A DNA stretch of 13,560 bases from contig JAQYPI010000085.1 of the NCBI GenBank assembly GCA_028726925.1, positions 1 to 13,560 of the forward strand. Direction: 5' to 3'. Positions 1-6,478 of this stretch are shown one piece after another (the first letter of the stretch is position 1; each line of letters opens with the position of its first letter). Both the position numbers and the translations under genes were made by a program. Source of the DNA: Caryophanales bacterium (lineage in GTDB: Bacteria; Bacillota_I; Bacilli_A; RFN20; CAG-826). Below the pieces are notes generated by a model. It saw nothing but the letters and a program-made list of their open reading frames with translations. It ran no database searches and was not told where the DNA came from.

Positions 1-109
1 TGTGGAGCAGTCCGGTCCAGCCCTCGTCGAAGAGGAGGATCGCATAAGTCTGGCAAACGCGGACGACCGTCCCGGTATGGATCTCGCCGACTTTTGGCAA
101 CGGACTCAT
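1..109 (-). CDS. S1 RNA-binding domain protein, N-terminal fragment (runs off window)
   Basis: Only the first 36 codons are inside the window. The translation starts MSPLPKVGEIHTGTVVRV and continues through a LLFDEGWTGLLH stretch. This is the classic opening of an S1 (OB-fold) domain: a 'vGeihtGtVvrv' first strand pair and a 'G.tGLlH' end of strand 3. S1 domains bind single-stranded RNA, and short single-S1 proteins in Bacillota (YugI and general stress protein 13 type) associate with ribosomes. The start is chosen because AAGGAGG lies 5 nt upstream of the ATG. The ATG overlaps the TGA of the preceding cytidylyltransferase gene as ATGA, a typical translational-coupling arrangement. A larger protein that merely begins with S1 cannot be excluded, since the C-terminus is not seen. 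Confidence 0.8.
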   Translation of the reverse strand, partial: MSPLPKVGEIHTGTVVRVCQTYAILLFDEGWTGLLH

Positions 110-813
110 AGGTGCCTCCTTCCCTCGAAATAGCTCGCAAGGTCAAACCGGGTCGTGATCTTCACGTTTTCCCGGCTTCCCGGCACGATTGCGATTTCGT
201 GCCCGCGAGATTTTACCAAACTTGCGTCGTCCGTGAAATCGTCGAATCGATTTCTTTTCGCGACGTGCTCGAAAGACGAGGAAAGAATGGAGAAAGAGAA
301 CGTCTGGGGCGTCTGGGCGAGATAGATTTCTTTCCGGGGCAGATAACGGTTCGCCTTGTCCCCATAGGCGCTCAGGATCACGGAGTCCGTCGCGGGGATC
401 GCCGTGACCGCTGCCCCCGTTTTGTAAGCCGCGTCGAAATTCCCCTTTACGACCTTGGGATCGATGAGGGGACGGTCCCCGTCGTGGACAAGAACGAGAG
501 CGTTCCCGGGCAAGCCGATTTCGCGAAGGTAGAGGATGCCCTCATAGACGCTTCGTTCCCGGGTTTTTCCCCCGGGGATGATCGCCTTGATTTTTGGGAT
601 TCGGTAACGAGAAACGATGTCCAAGGTCTTCTGAACGGTCCCCGCTTTCGCGACGACGTAGATTTCCTCGATATCCGGGCACGCGGAAAGGCCTTCGAGA
701 GTCACCACGAGCATCGGGCGATCCCCCAAGGCGATGAATTGCTTCGGCTCGCTTGCCCCGAAGCGTTCCCCGGATCCCCCGAAGAGGACCAGGGCCACAT
801 GACGGATTTCCAT
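106..813 (-). CDS. ispD: IspD-family cytidylyltransferase (2-C-methyl-D-erythritol 4-phosphate cytidylyltransferase, possibly TarI-like)
   Basis: A 235-residue protein, the normal length for IspD, which joins CTP and 2-C-methyl-D-erythritol 4-phosphate to give CDP-ME in the MEP isoprenoid pathway (cytosol). Visible motifs are the nucleotide loop GGSGERFG (residues 12-19, R17) followed by PKQF (K24), GGKTRERSV (81-89), VHDGDRPLI (109-117), PATDS (T142), LPRKE (R160), QTPQTF (167-172), FTDDASLV (193-200) and ENVKITT (K218). These match the Arg/Lys/Thr residues known as catalytic in IspD. The first loop reads LFGGSG instead of the usual AAGSG. Ribitol-5-phosphate cytidylyltransferase (TarI) shares this fold and most motifs. 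The RSV after the GG motif favours IspD, but the substrate is not certain. It starts 1 nt after the HAD gene stop and ends inside the S1 gene start, so it is the middle cistron of an operon. Confidence 0.82.
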   Translation of the reverse strand: MEIRHVALVLFGGSGERFGASEPKQFIALGDRPMLVVTLEGLSACPDIEEIYVVAKAGTVQKTLDIVSRYRIPKIKAIIPGGKTRERSVYEGILYLREIGLPGNALVLVHDGDRPLIDPKVVKGNFDAAYKTGAAVTAIPATDSVILSAYGDKANRYLPRKEIYLAQTPQTFSFSILSSSFEHVAKRNRFDDFTDDASLVKSRGHEIAIVPGSRENVKITTRFDLASYFEGRRHL

Positions 814-814
814 A

Positions 815-1642
815 TCAGCCGTTACTCTCGTGCACTTTCAGGGATTCGTTGATCTCGATGCCTTGCAGGATGAGCTTCATGATCTTCTCGAGGCTCGAGT
901 CCTTGGAATAGTCGGCGACGCAGGCGTAATTGATGCGCCCGTCCGCCTGCAAGGTGCCGGCCTTCTCTTCCTTACCGCGGGGATAGACCGCGATGGATTT
1001 GCCCCCGTTGCTTTTGACGATGATCATGGACGGGACGTCGGTGAGCCCGTCCCCGATGTAGACCATGTTGCTATAAGGGATGCGGCGATGCGGGGTTTTC
1101 TCGTTCACCGAATCGTCGTCGTTTTGGTTCTCGACGCCTTTCGAGATACGGAAGAAGTATTGGGTCTTCTGCGTGTAGTTGATTGCGAATTTCGGCCAGA
1201 CCGCGTTGCCGTTTTCGTCAAAGATGTATTCGCAGCCGTAGATTTCCTTGAACTCCTTGGCGATGGAGCAGCCCTCGAGGATCTCTTTGTTGCCGCTTGA
1301 AACGATGTAATGCTCGACGAGGATCCCCCGTTCCGCGGCGTATTGGTTGATGCGGGAGAACCAGGTCGTGACCCCGGGGAAGAACTTGATGTCCTTGCCG
1401 CATTCGGCGAGGAAGGCCTTGTCCATCCGGATGCCCTTTTCCCGGGCGACCTCGTTCATCGTGTAGAGATAGGAAAGGATTTTCTCGCAGCCGGTTTTCT
1501 TGGCGAATTCCCCGGTGCGTGCCCAAAACTCCGCGGGGGTCATGCCCATGCGGGGGATGAACCCGAAGTTTTGCATGTCGGTCGTGGCGAGGGTGGAATC
1601 AAAATCGTAGAGGATGGCGCAGATGGGCTTGCGGTTCGGCAT
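815..1642 (-). CDS. HAD-superfamily phosphatase
   Basis: A 275-residue soluble protein with all four haloacid dehalogenase motifs. Motif I is DFDST (D13 nucleophile, D15 acid/base), motif II is VSSGN (S115 region), motif III is a lysine around K159 (YTQKTQ), and motif IV is GDGLTD (D198, D202). A large insert between motifs I and II is the likely cap domain. The family hydrolyses phosphomonoesters with Mg2+, and the substrate here cannot be read from the sequence. The start at 1642 is chosen because AAAGGA lies about 9 nt upstream and the predicted transcription start (about 1665) falls between it and an in-frame GTG at 1669. It is the first gene of an operon with the cytidylyltransferase (1-nt gap) and the S1 protein. 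A cytidylyltransferase plus phosphatase pair is compatible with isoprenoid or wall-polyol metabolism, but that link is only positional. Confidence 0.85.
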   Translation of the reverse strand: MPNRKPICAILYDFDSTLATTDMQNFGFIPRMGMTPAEFWARTGEFAKKTGCEKILSYLYTMNEVAREKGIRMDKAFLAECGKDIKFFPGVTTWFSRINQYAAERGILVEHYIVSSGNKEILEGCSIAKEFKEIYGCEYIFDENGNAVWPKFAINYTQKTQYFFRISKGVENQNDDDSVNEKTPHRRIPYSNMVYIGDGLTDVPSMIIVKSNGGKSIAVYPRGKEEKAGTLQADGRINYACVADYSKDSSLEKIMKLILQGIEINESLKVHESNG

Positions 1643-1671
1643 CGGAAAAATCCTTTCTTGCGTGCGCACCC

Positions 1672-1700
1672 ATTATAGGCGCGCAAGGAAAAACGGTCAA
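1672..1700 (-). promoter_or_regulatory. Sigma-70 type promoter of the HAD-ispD-S1 operon
   Basis: On the minus strand TTGACC (1700-1695), a 17-nt spacer and a perfect TATAAT (1677-1672) lie about 30 nt upstream of the HAD start codon. The predicted transcription start is near 1665, which gives a leader of about 23 nt carrying the AAAGGA ribosome binding site. This is among the best consensus promoters in the window. Confidence 0.85.
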
Positions 1701-1718
1701 TTTTCGCCCCCGTCGAGT

Positions 1719-1747
1719 TTGCAAAGGAAAGCTTTTGCCACTATTCT
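1719..1747 (+). promoter_or_regulatory. Promoter of the LemA-like gene, apparently giving a leaderless mRNA
   Basis: TTGCAA (1719-1724), a 17-nt spacer and TATTCT (1742-1747). The ATG of the LemA-like gene begins 7 nt after the -10 box, exactly where transcription would be expected to start. The only purine-rich stretch upstream (AGGAAAG, from 1726) lies inside the promoter and more than 20 nt from the ATG, too far to act as a ribosome binding site. The promoter is back to back with the HAD operon promoter, with 18 bp between the two -35 boxes. Confidence 0.6.
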
Positions 1748-1754
1748 TAATGCC

Positions 1755-2282
1755 ATGGAACCCTGGCAAGTGATTCTTCTCATCGCCATGATCGCGTTTT
1801 TCCTGTATTTCATCGTCCTGCTTTTCGTCGCGGGCCACGGGATCGAGTTCGCCCATTCCCTTCGCGTCCGGACGAAAGCCCTCTTGACCGTCATGAGCGA
1901 GAAGCGCCGTCTCTTGCTCCTTTTGGAGGACGAGCTCCGTCGCTATGGCGTCCCTTTCGGCGCCTCGGACGAGGCTTGCCTTGCCGGCATCAAGACGATG
2001 AACCTGACTTCGGTGCATTACAAAGACGCGAAAAAAGCCCTCACGATGCTTGGGGAAGCGGAAACGCGCCTCGCGTTCCTGGGACATGACCGCCCCGACA
2101 TCCTTAAGGATCCCCAATACCGGGAATGGGTTGCGACCCTCGCGGAAATCGATCGCTCGATTCGCCAGGGGACGAGTTCGTACAACATGGACGTCGCCGC
2201 CCTCAATTATTGGGTTTCCATCCCGCTAGCGGGGTGGATCAATCTCCTGTTTGGGATCCGCAAACGCGATCCCATCGTCTAG
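1755..2282 (+). CDS. LemA-like membrane-anchored protein
   Basis: A 175-residue protein with an N-terminal membrane segment (about residues 5-28, very hydrophobic) followed by a helical, basic domain. The C-terminal part contains 'EIDRSIRQGTSSYNMDVAALNYWVSIP', which resembles the LemA signature (E..I..aR..YN..V..yN..i..fP) and the following 'ia...gf' end. The usual first LemA helix pair (R..LvpnLv) is only weakly recognisable, so this is a divergent member. LemA proteins are envelope proteins with an N-terminal anchor and no established enzymatic activity. The start at 1755 is the only in-frame ATG before the membrane segment. The gene appears leaderless. Its TAG overlaps the TAG of the convergent ABC-F gene in the shared bases CTAG, with no terminator between them. 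Confidence 0.62.
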   Translation: MEPWQVILLIAMIAFFLYFIVLLFVAGHGIEFAHSLRVRTKALLTVMSEKRRLLLLLEDELRRYGVPFGASDEACLAGIKTMNLTSVHYKDAKKALTMLGEAETRLAFLGHDRPDILKDPQYREWVATLAEIDRSIRQGTSSYNMDVAALNYWVSIPLAGWINLLFGIRKRDPIV

Positions 2283-3811
2283 AACGTCATCTCGTAATCG
2301 ACGAGTCCGTCATAGAAATCCTTCTCGTGGGAAACGAGAATCACCGCGCCCGGGAAAGAGGAAATCGCCTCGAACAGGGCGTCTTTCGCTTTTTGGTCCA
2401 GGTGGTTCGTCGGCTCGTCAAGGATGAGGAAATTCGATTTCTTCAAGGTCATGAGGGCAAAACGGGCCTTCGTGACTTCTCCGCCCGAGAGCTCCTTCAT
2501 CGGGCGCAGGGCGAGTTCCTTCCGGACCCCGACCTTGCCAAGGCACGTCCGGATTTCCGTGTTTGTGAGGGAAGGGTAGGACGCGTGAATGAAGTCAAAG
2601 GGGGACAAGGAGAGGTCGATCTGCTCGTCTTGGGAATATTCGTTGATGACCGTTCCTTCCAGAAACTTGTAGGTTCCGCCCAAGGCGGGAATCTTGCCCA
2701 AAATCGTCTTCAAAAATGTGGTTTTACCCACCCCGTTCTGGCCTAGAATCGCGATTTTCTCACCCTTTTTCAAAAGGAAACGGATGCCCTCGAGCAAGGG
2801 TTCACCATACCCGATCGAGAGGTCTTCCACGACGAGGGGTTTCTCCCCGACGTCATGGGTGAAGGGAAAGGAGAAGTGCACGTTCCCTGCTTCTTTCGCG
2901 GGCGGTTCCATGCGCTCGAGATGGGCGAGCCGCGCCCGGTGGGATTTCGCGGCCTTCGCGCTCGTGGCCCGGACGATGTGCTTCGCGATGAAATCCTCTT
3001 CCTTTTTGATGTAACGCTGCTGGGCGGCGTAATTCTTCGCGTATTGCTCCTTGTCGAGCTCGTGCTGAAGGAGATATTCCTCGAACGTCCCTTTGTAACG
3101 GGTGATGGTTTGATTCTCAAGACAAAGGGTGACTTTCGCGATTTTCGCGAGGAACGCCTCGTCATGGGAAACGACGAGGAAGGCGTTAGGATAGGAATCG
3201 AGATAGGCGCTCAGCCACGCGACCTGGCTTTGGTCGAGAAAGTTCGTGGGCTCGTCCATGATGAGGACGTCTTTCTCCTCGAGGAGCATTTTCGCGAGAT
3301 ACGCCTTTTCCCTTTGGCCGCTTGAAAGGAGAGCCAAGGGCTTCTCGAGATCCTGGGAATCGAAGCCAAGGCCGTCGGTCAAGCGCCCGACTTTCTCTTG
3401 CAGACTGTAGAAATCGCTTTGCTCGAGCTCGTCGCCAAGGCGCATCGCCTTGTCGAGCAAGGCTTCGTAACCCTCTTCGCCATAGGCCGCCTTTTCATAG
3501 AGTTCCTGCATGCGGCGTTCCTTGTCGAAAAGGTCCTGGTAAACCCCGTAAAGGTATTCCTTGACGGGCATATCGTTCTTGACCTTGAGCTGCTGATCGA
3601 GATAGCTGAACGTGACGTGGGGTTCCCAAGAAACGCTCCCCTTATCGGGCCGAAGCTCTCCGACGATGAGGGAAAGAAGGGTCGTTTTCCCAGACCCGTT
3701 GACGCCGACGAGGACGCAATGTTCCCCGTGGTTCAACTTGAACGAGACGTTCCGGTAGAGTTCTTTGTCGCTGTAATTGAAACAAAGGTCTTTGACTTCG
3801 AGCAGTGCCAC
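2279..3811 (-). CDS. ABC-F family ATP-binding cassette protein
   Basis: A 510-residue soluble protein with two ABC ATPase domains and no membrane segment, the architecture of ABC-F translation factors (EttA, Uup, YdiF, YbiT and antibiotic-resistance relatives) that act in the ribosomal E site. Domain 1 has Walker A GVNGSGKTT (36-44), the variant signature LSSGQ and Walker B LIMDEPTNFLD. Domain 2 has Walker A GQNGVGKTT, signature LSGGE and Walker B LILDEPTNHLD. A charged helical linker with many Lys, Arg and Glu residues joins them, as expected for the P-site tRNA interaction motif. Which subfamily it belongs to, and whether it protects against an antibiotic, cannot be told by eye. The start is set at a GTG (MALLEVKDL), because that is where homology to ABC-F proteins begins. 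Upstream SD pairing is weak. A possible -10, TATGCT (3829-3824), lies 12 nt upstream of the GTG, so the leader may be very short. It converges on the LemA-like gene with overlapping stops. Confidence 0.9.
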   Translation of the reverse strand: MALLEVKDLCFNYSDKELYRNVSFKLNHGEHCVLVGVNGSGKTTLLSLIVGELRPDKGSVSWEPHVTFSYLDQQLKVKNDMPVKEYLYGVYQDLFDKERRMQELYEKAAYGEEGYEALLDKAMRLGDELEQSDFYSLQEKVGRLTDGLGFDSQDLEKPLALLSSGQREKAYLAKMLLEEKDVLIMDEPTNFLDQSQVAWLSAYLDSYPNAFLVVSHDEAFLAKIAKVTLCLENQTITRYKGTFEEYLLQHELDKEQYAKNYAAQQRYIKKEEDFIAKHIVRATSAKAAKSHRARLAHLERMEPPAKEAGNVHFSFPFTHDVGEKPLVVEDLSIGYGEPLLEGIRFLLKKGEKIAILGQNGVGKTTFLKTILGKIPALGGTYKFLEGTVINEYSQDEQIDLSLSPFDFIHASYPSLTNTEIRTCLGKVGVRKELALRPMKELSGGEVTKARFALMTLKKSNFLILDEPTNHLDQKAKDALFEAISSFPGAVILVSHEKDFYDGLVDYEMTF

Positions 3812-3889
3812 GACGCCTAGTCTAGCATAGAAAACGCGCGCGCATAAAGAAAAGAGGGGGAACACATGCCTTTTGTCGCCCCGAAAACC

Positions 3890-3928
3890 TGAAAGCGGTT
3901 TCGGAAAGCGCTATCGAAAACGCTTACA
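3890..3928. promoter_or_regulatory. Array of three cre-like (LacI/CcpA-type) operator palindromes
   Basis: Three end-to-end boxes fit the catabolite responsive element pattern TGWAANCGNTNNCA: TGAAAGCGGTTTCG (3890-3903, one deviation), GGAAAGCGCTATCG (3903-3916, two deviations) and CGAAAACGCTTACA (3915-3928, one deviation). Their starts are 13 and 12 bp apart. They lie between the divergent ABC-F and small acidic genes, just upstream of the -35 box of the latter. The centres are about 53, 65 and 78 bp upstream of its predicted start. CcpA sites near -56 activate ackA in Bacillus subtilis, so activation is conceivable. Another LacI-family regulator would fit equally well. Confidence 0.5.
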
Positions 3929-3940
3929 AAAGCAAACCCC

Positions 3941-3968
3941 TTGCATAGCCGTTTCCCAAGGGTATAAC
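3941..3968 (+). promoter_or_regulatory. Promoter of the small acidic protein gene
   Basis: TTGCAT (3941-3946), a 16-nt spacer and TATAAC (3963-3968). The expected transcription start is near 3975, giving a leader of about 47 nt that ends in a strong AAGGAGG ribosome binding site before the ATG at 4022. Confidence 0.7.
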
Positions 3969-4021
3969 AGAGGCGGTTCCCGAAAAAGGGGGCCTGAAAA
4001 ACCAAAGAAGGAGGTCTTGTC

Positions 4022-4171
4022 ATGAACAACCAAGAACAAGAACAGCGCTACACCGACCGCCTGGTCGATCTCGCGGAATCTGGGTTCCATTTCACTCCGA
4101 TCGATCCTTCGGAAGATTCTTCGAAAGAGGAAGAAAACGACGGATACCTCGGGCTTTACGAAGCTCGTTGA
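4022..4171 (+). CDS. Small acidic protein of 49 residues, unknown function
   Basis: I do not recognise this family. The ORF begins MNNQEQEQRYTDRLVDLAES and ends EENDGYLGLYEAR. It is strongly acidic, with a Ser/Asp/Glu/Lys middle (PSEDSSKEEEND), no cysteine, no membrane segment and no signal peptide, so it is a probable cytosolic protein. The case for a real gene is contextual. An AAGGAGG ribosome binding site lies about 9 nt upstream of the ATG, a good promoter lies 53 nt further up, three cre-like operators precede that, and a hairpin terminator starts 21 nt after the TGA. It is therefore a monocistronic, probably regulated transcription unit. The only other reading I considered is a noncoding RNA with an incidental ORF, but the ribosome binding site argues against that. 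Confidence 0.72.
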   Translation: MNNQEQEQRYTDRLVDLAESGFHFTPIDPSEDSSKEEENDGYLGLYEAR

Positions 4172-4192
4172 TCCGGAGCGAATGCCCATCCT

Positions 4193-4218
4193 AGCCACTC
4201 GAAAGGGTGGCTTTTTTT
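4193..4218 (+). terminator. Rho-independent terminator of the small acidic gene
   Basis: AGCCACTC (4193-4200), a GAAA tetraloop and GGGTGGCT (4205-4212) form an 8-bp stem with one G-U pair, followed by a T run ending at 4218. Confidence 0.9.
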
Positions 4219-4223
4219 GTATG

Positions 4224-4251
4224 AAAAAAAGGGTTGGGTGATTCCCAACCC
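4224..4251 (-). terminator. Rho-independent terminator of the lipoprotein gene
   Basis: On the minus strand GGGTTGGG (4251-4244), a 5-nt loop and CCCAACCC (4238-4231) form a perfect 8-bp stem followed by seven T (4230-4224). It lies 16 nt after the lipoprotein stop codon and is convergent with the terminator at 4193-4218. Confidence 0.93.
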
Positions 4252-4266
4252 GATGATCCTTAACCC

Positions 4267-5823
4267 TCAGGATTGCGGGGTTCCCGCGATGATGTAGGCA
4301 AGGAAGTCTTTGACGGTGGATTTGAGTTCATCGCCATTTGTGCAATCCTCGGCGAGCGTCAAGGCGTCGATTCTTGTGCCCAAATCGGTATTCGGGTTCG
4401 CCTTGATGTCGTCATAGGGGCGAGCGAAGTACCGACAAAGGTCGAGAAGGATGGTTCGATTCGCCTCGGTGACCTCGCAGGCGTTGATGAGTTGATCGAC
4501 ATACGTCATGTATCCCATGTAGTCGAGGCAGAGACTAGGATCCACGCGATAGTTCGTGAAGGTCAGCGTAATCTCCGGGCTTACTTGGATCATGGCGTTT
4601 TGGATGTAATCCTCCGCGGTTTCCAAGGGTTTCAAGGTTTTGAAGTCACTGGTGTGGAGGATCTCGTCTCGTTCGCTGTTGCCAATGTAGTAAAGCTCCC
4701 GGGCAATGGGCCGGTCGAGCGTCCACGGATCCTCGAAATCGAGACCGAAATCGGAGAAACATTCGCCGATCTCGCCGACGGTCGTGATGGGATCCTGATA
4801 GGCGGCCGTGACGTAATAGACCGAGGTGTTATCGATCAAATCGGAGGTGTAGGGCGAAGAAGTCCTTTCGAGGAATTCCGCAAGCGTGACCTCGGATTTG
4901 GTTTGGGACGCGATGATTTCCGCGCAACGATTCTCCGTGTATTGCTGGATGGCATCGATCGATTCCGCGGGATTCCCATTTTGGATTTGGCAGGTCGAGA
5001 CGTAATGGCGCTCGTTCTGGATGAATTTCTCGCTGCAATCCAAATACATCTGGCTGGAAGAGGTCCCGACGTAGAGGTATTGTCCCGGCACCGCGATGTT
5101 CACGAGCTTCATAGAATCGAAGGCCATCAAGGCGTAATAGAAGACGCCGTTTTCGTTTTCCTGAACATAGAAGAACGAAATGTTCGAGAAGACGCCGTCA
5201 TCGCCTTTGGTGAAGTCGTATAGAGCCATCTCGTCCCCGTTCAGATAGAAGCCGGTATAGATGCCGGACAGCTCGTCCATGACGTATTGGTTGGCGTCCA
5301 CGATGTCCGTGACGGAAAGAATCTTCCTTTGGAGGTGGAAAATGTTGCTCGAGACGATGGATTCGCCATCGGACGCGGGCCGCTCGTCCAGTTTGACGGT
5401 CTCGAAGGAGTTGATGTCGAACCCGAGGACGTTGTCGCTGCTCGCGACGATGGCGTTGCGCCTTTGCTTGGGAGTCGCTTCCTTGGCTTCCGCCTTGAGA
5501 ACGTGCGAGGTCATCTTCATCATCGTCTGGACTTTTTCCGAATACCCGTCAAGATCGGTATAGCGGGCGGAATACCCATATTCCTGCTTTTCGGGGGCAG
5601 GGGGCTCGGTCGTCGGGACGTTCGTGACGTCTTCGTCGGGGCTAGTTTCGCTATTGGGCGTCGATTCTTCGGAAACCGTCGATTCTTCCGAGGTGGTCGA
5701 TTCCACCGAAACTCTGGTTTCCGATTCGGTTTCGGATTCCTTCGACGGGCTTGGTGTCGGTTTCAACGCGCAGGATGCGAGCAAAAGCAAGGATAGGCTC
5801 AAGGTCAGTAGGGGTTTTCTCAT
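4267..5823 (-). CDS. Secreted lipoprotein of unknown function
   Basis: A 518-residue precursor. Residues 1-17 are a lipoprotein signal peptide (MRKPLL, then a Leu-rich core) ending in the lipobox LASC with Cys18 as the lipidated residue, so the mature protein is anchored on the outer face of the membrane. About residues 19-70 are a Ser/Thr/Glu/Pro linker with SEESTVSEESTPNSE-like repetition, a flexible wall-spanning tether. The rest is a large globular domain that I cannot assign to a family. It contains eight cysteines besides Cys18, which is unusual for an exported protein of a presumed anaerobe. The start at 5823 is the Met directly before the signal peptide. Its ribosome binding site is weak (AAAGAG, about 12 nt upstream). 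It has its own promoter and terminator and is monocistronic. A solute-binding role is possible, but nothing in the sequence shows it. Confidence 0.85.
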   Translation of the reverse strand: MRKPLLTLSLSLLLLASCALKPTPSPSKESETESETRVSVESTTSEESTVSEESTPNSETSPDEDVTNVPTTEPPAPEKQEYGYSARYTDLDGYSEKVQTMMKMTSHVLKAEAKEATPKQRRNAIVASSDNVLGFDINSFETVKLDERPASDGESIVSSNIFHLQRKILSVTDIVDANQYVMDELSGIYTGFYLNGDEMALYDFTKGDDGVFSNISFFYVQENENGVFYYALMAFDSMKLVNIAVPGQYLYVGTSSSQMYLDCSEKFIQNERHYVSTCQIQNGNPAESIDAIQQYTENRCAEIIASQTKSEVTLAEFLERTSSPYTSDLIDNTSVYYVTAAYQDPITTVGEIGECFSDFGLDFEDPWTLDRPIARELYYIGNSERDEILHTSDFKTLKPLETAEDYIQNAMIQVSPEITLTFTNYRVDPSLCLDYMGYMTYVDQLINACEVTEANRTILLDLCRYFARPYDDIKANPNTDLGTRIDALTLAEDCTNGDELKSTVKDFLAYIIAGTPQS

Positions 5824-5894
5824 GTTGTTTTTTCTCTTTGTCACGCCCGTCCGATGCCGTGAGGATCTGCGCATTCGGATGGGCTATGGGGATG

Positions 5895-5924
5895 ATTGCA
5901 ACGTATCCGCAGACCATGTGTCAA
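5895..5924 (-). promoter_or_regulatory. Probable promoter of the lipoprotein gene
   Basis: On the minus strand a perfect TTGACA (5924-5919), an 18-nt spacer and TGCAAT (5900-5895), which matches four of six -10 positions. The predicted start near 5888 gives a leader of about 65 nt. The -10 is weak, so confidence is moderate. Confidence 0.5.
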
Positions 5925-5971
5925 GGAACTCACGGGCATGTCTTACCATTCACAAGGGGCGTTCCGAATAG

Positions 5972-6000
5972 AAAAAAAGCCCCGATTTCGCGATCGAGGC
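5972..6000 (-). terminator. Rho-independent terminator downstream of the cupin gene
   Basis: On the minus strand GCCTCGAT (6000-5993), a 6-nt loop and ATCGGGGC (5986-5979) form an 8-bp stem with one T-G pair, followed by seven T (5978-5972). It lies 53 nt after the cupin stop. It could equally be the original terminator of a unit that existed before the cupin gene arrived. Confidence 0.88.
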
Positions 6001-6052
6001 CATTATTCTTGTGTCTAAATGCGTGCAGTTAAACGGACCGACAAATTGGAAT

Positions 6053-6370
6053 TCAGCAGTTTGGCGCCGGCGCTTTAACGACAATAAACTCCAGCGTTTC
6101 TTCCGAAACATTTCTTAAGCTCATTTTTGTATGGAATGGAATTTTCAATACTGTTCCTGCCTGATATTCGTGCGTTTCCTGTTCATTCAAAGTCGCGGAT
6201 AAGGTTCCGCGAACAACGGTAATATACACATTCTTTGCATTGGAAAAATGTTCCGGCAGACATTCACCCTTATTCAAGATCATGTGCATATAGTGAATGT
6301 TTTCATCAAGAATCACCTTTTCAACGGTTCTTTCATTTCCTTGTGTAAATTTAAAAACTTGTTCAATCAT
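6053..6370 (-). CDS. Small degenerate cupin-fold protein
   Basis: A 105-residue single-domain protein with the strand and turn pattern of a small cupin (double-stranded beta-helix). Cupin motif 1, G-X5-H-X-H-X3-E-X6-G, is reduced to G35-X5-H41-X-S43-X3-N47-X7-G55. Motif 2 keeps P78 and N87 but has Met where the metal-binding His would be. Only one of the four usual metal ligands therefore remains, and metal-dependent catalysis is doubtful. A sugar- or ligand-binding role is possible. The start at 6370 is chosen because GGGAGA lies about 12 nt upstream. The frame is open further upstream to 6478 but has no ribosome binding site there. The gene and its flanks are much richer in A+T than all neighbours (line 6301-6360 is 17/60 G+C, against 43/60 at 7201-7260), suggesting horizontal acquisition. 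Confidence 0.78.
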   Translation of the reverse strand: MIEQVFKFTQGNERTVEKVILDENIHYMHMILNKGECLPEHFSNAKNVYITVVRGTLSATLNEQETHEYQAGTVLKIPFHTKMSLRNVSEETLEFIVVKAPAPNC

Positions 6371-6449
6371 ATTTTTCCGTCTCCCTTTGTGTTTCGTCCA
6401 TTCTGTAAATTCTACTTTCTCGTTCCAGCGATAGACCTTTCTTTCGTAG

Positions 6450-6478
6450 TTAGTATATAAGGGAAAAGAGCCTTGCAA
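6450..6478 (-). promoter_or_regulatory. Probable promoter of the cupin gene
   Basis: On the minus strand TTGCAA (6478-6473), a 17-nt spacer and TACTAA (6455-6450). The overlapping TATACT (6457-6452) with a 15-nt spacer is an alternative -10. The -35 box lies inside the arm and loop of the inverted repeat at 6467-6508. The expected leader is about 75 nt. Confidence 0.5.

Noticed and set aside
3812..3865. Longer ABC-F start at the in-frame GTG 3865
   Set aside because: The extra 18 residues (FPLFSLCARVFYARLGV) do not resemble ABC-F N-termini, and the family begins at about MALLEVKDL.
6371..6478. Longer cupin ORF beginning near 6478
   Set aside because: The frame is open but has no ribosome binding site at that point, it overlaps the predicted promoter and inverted repeat, and cupin similarity begins after 6370.
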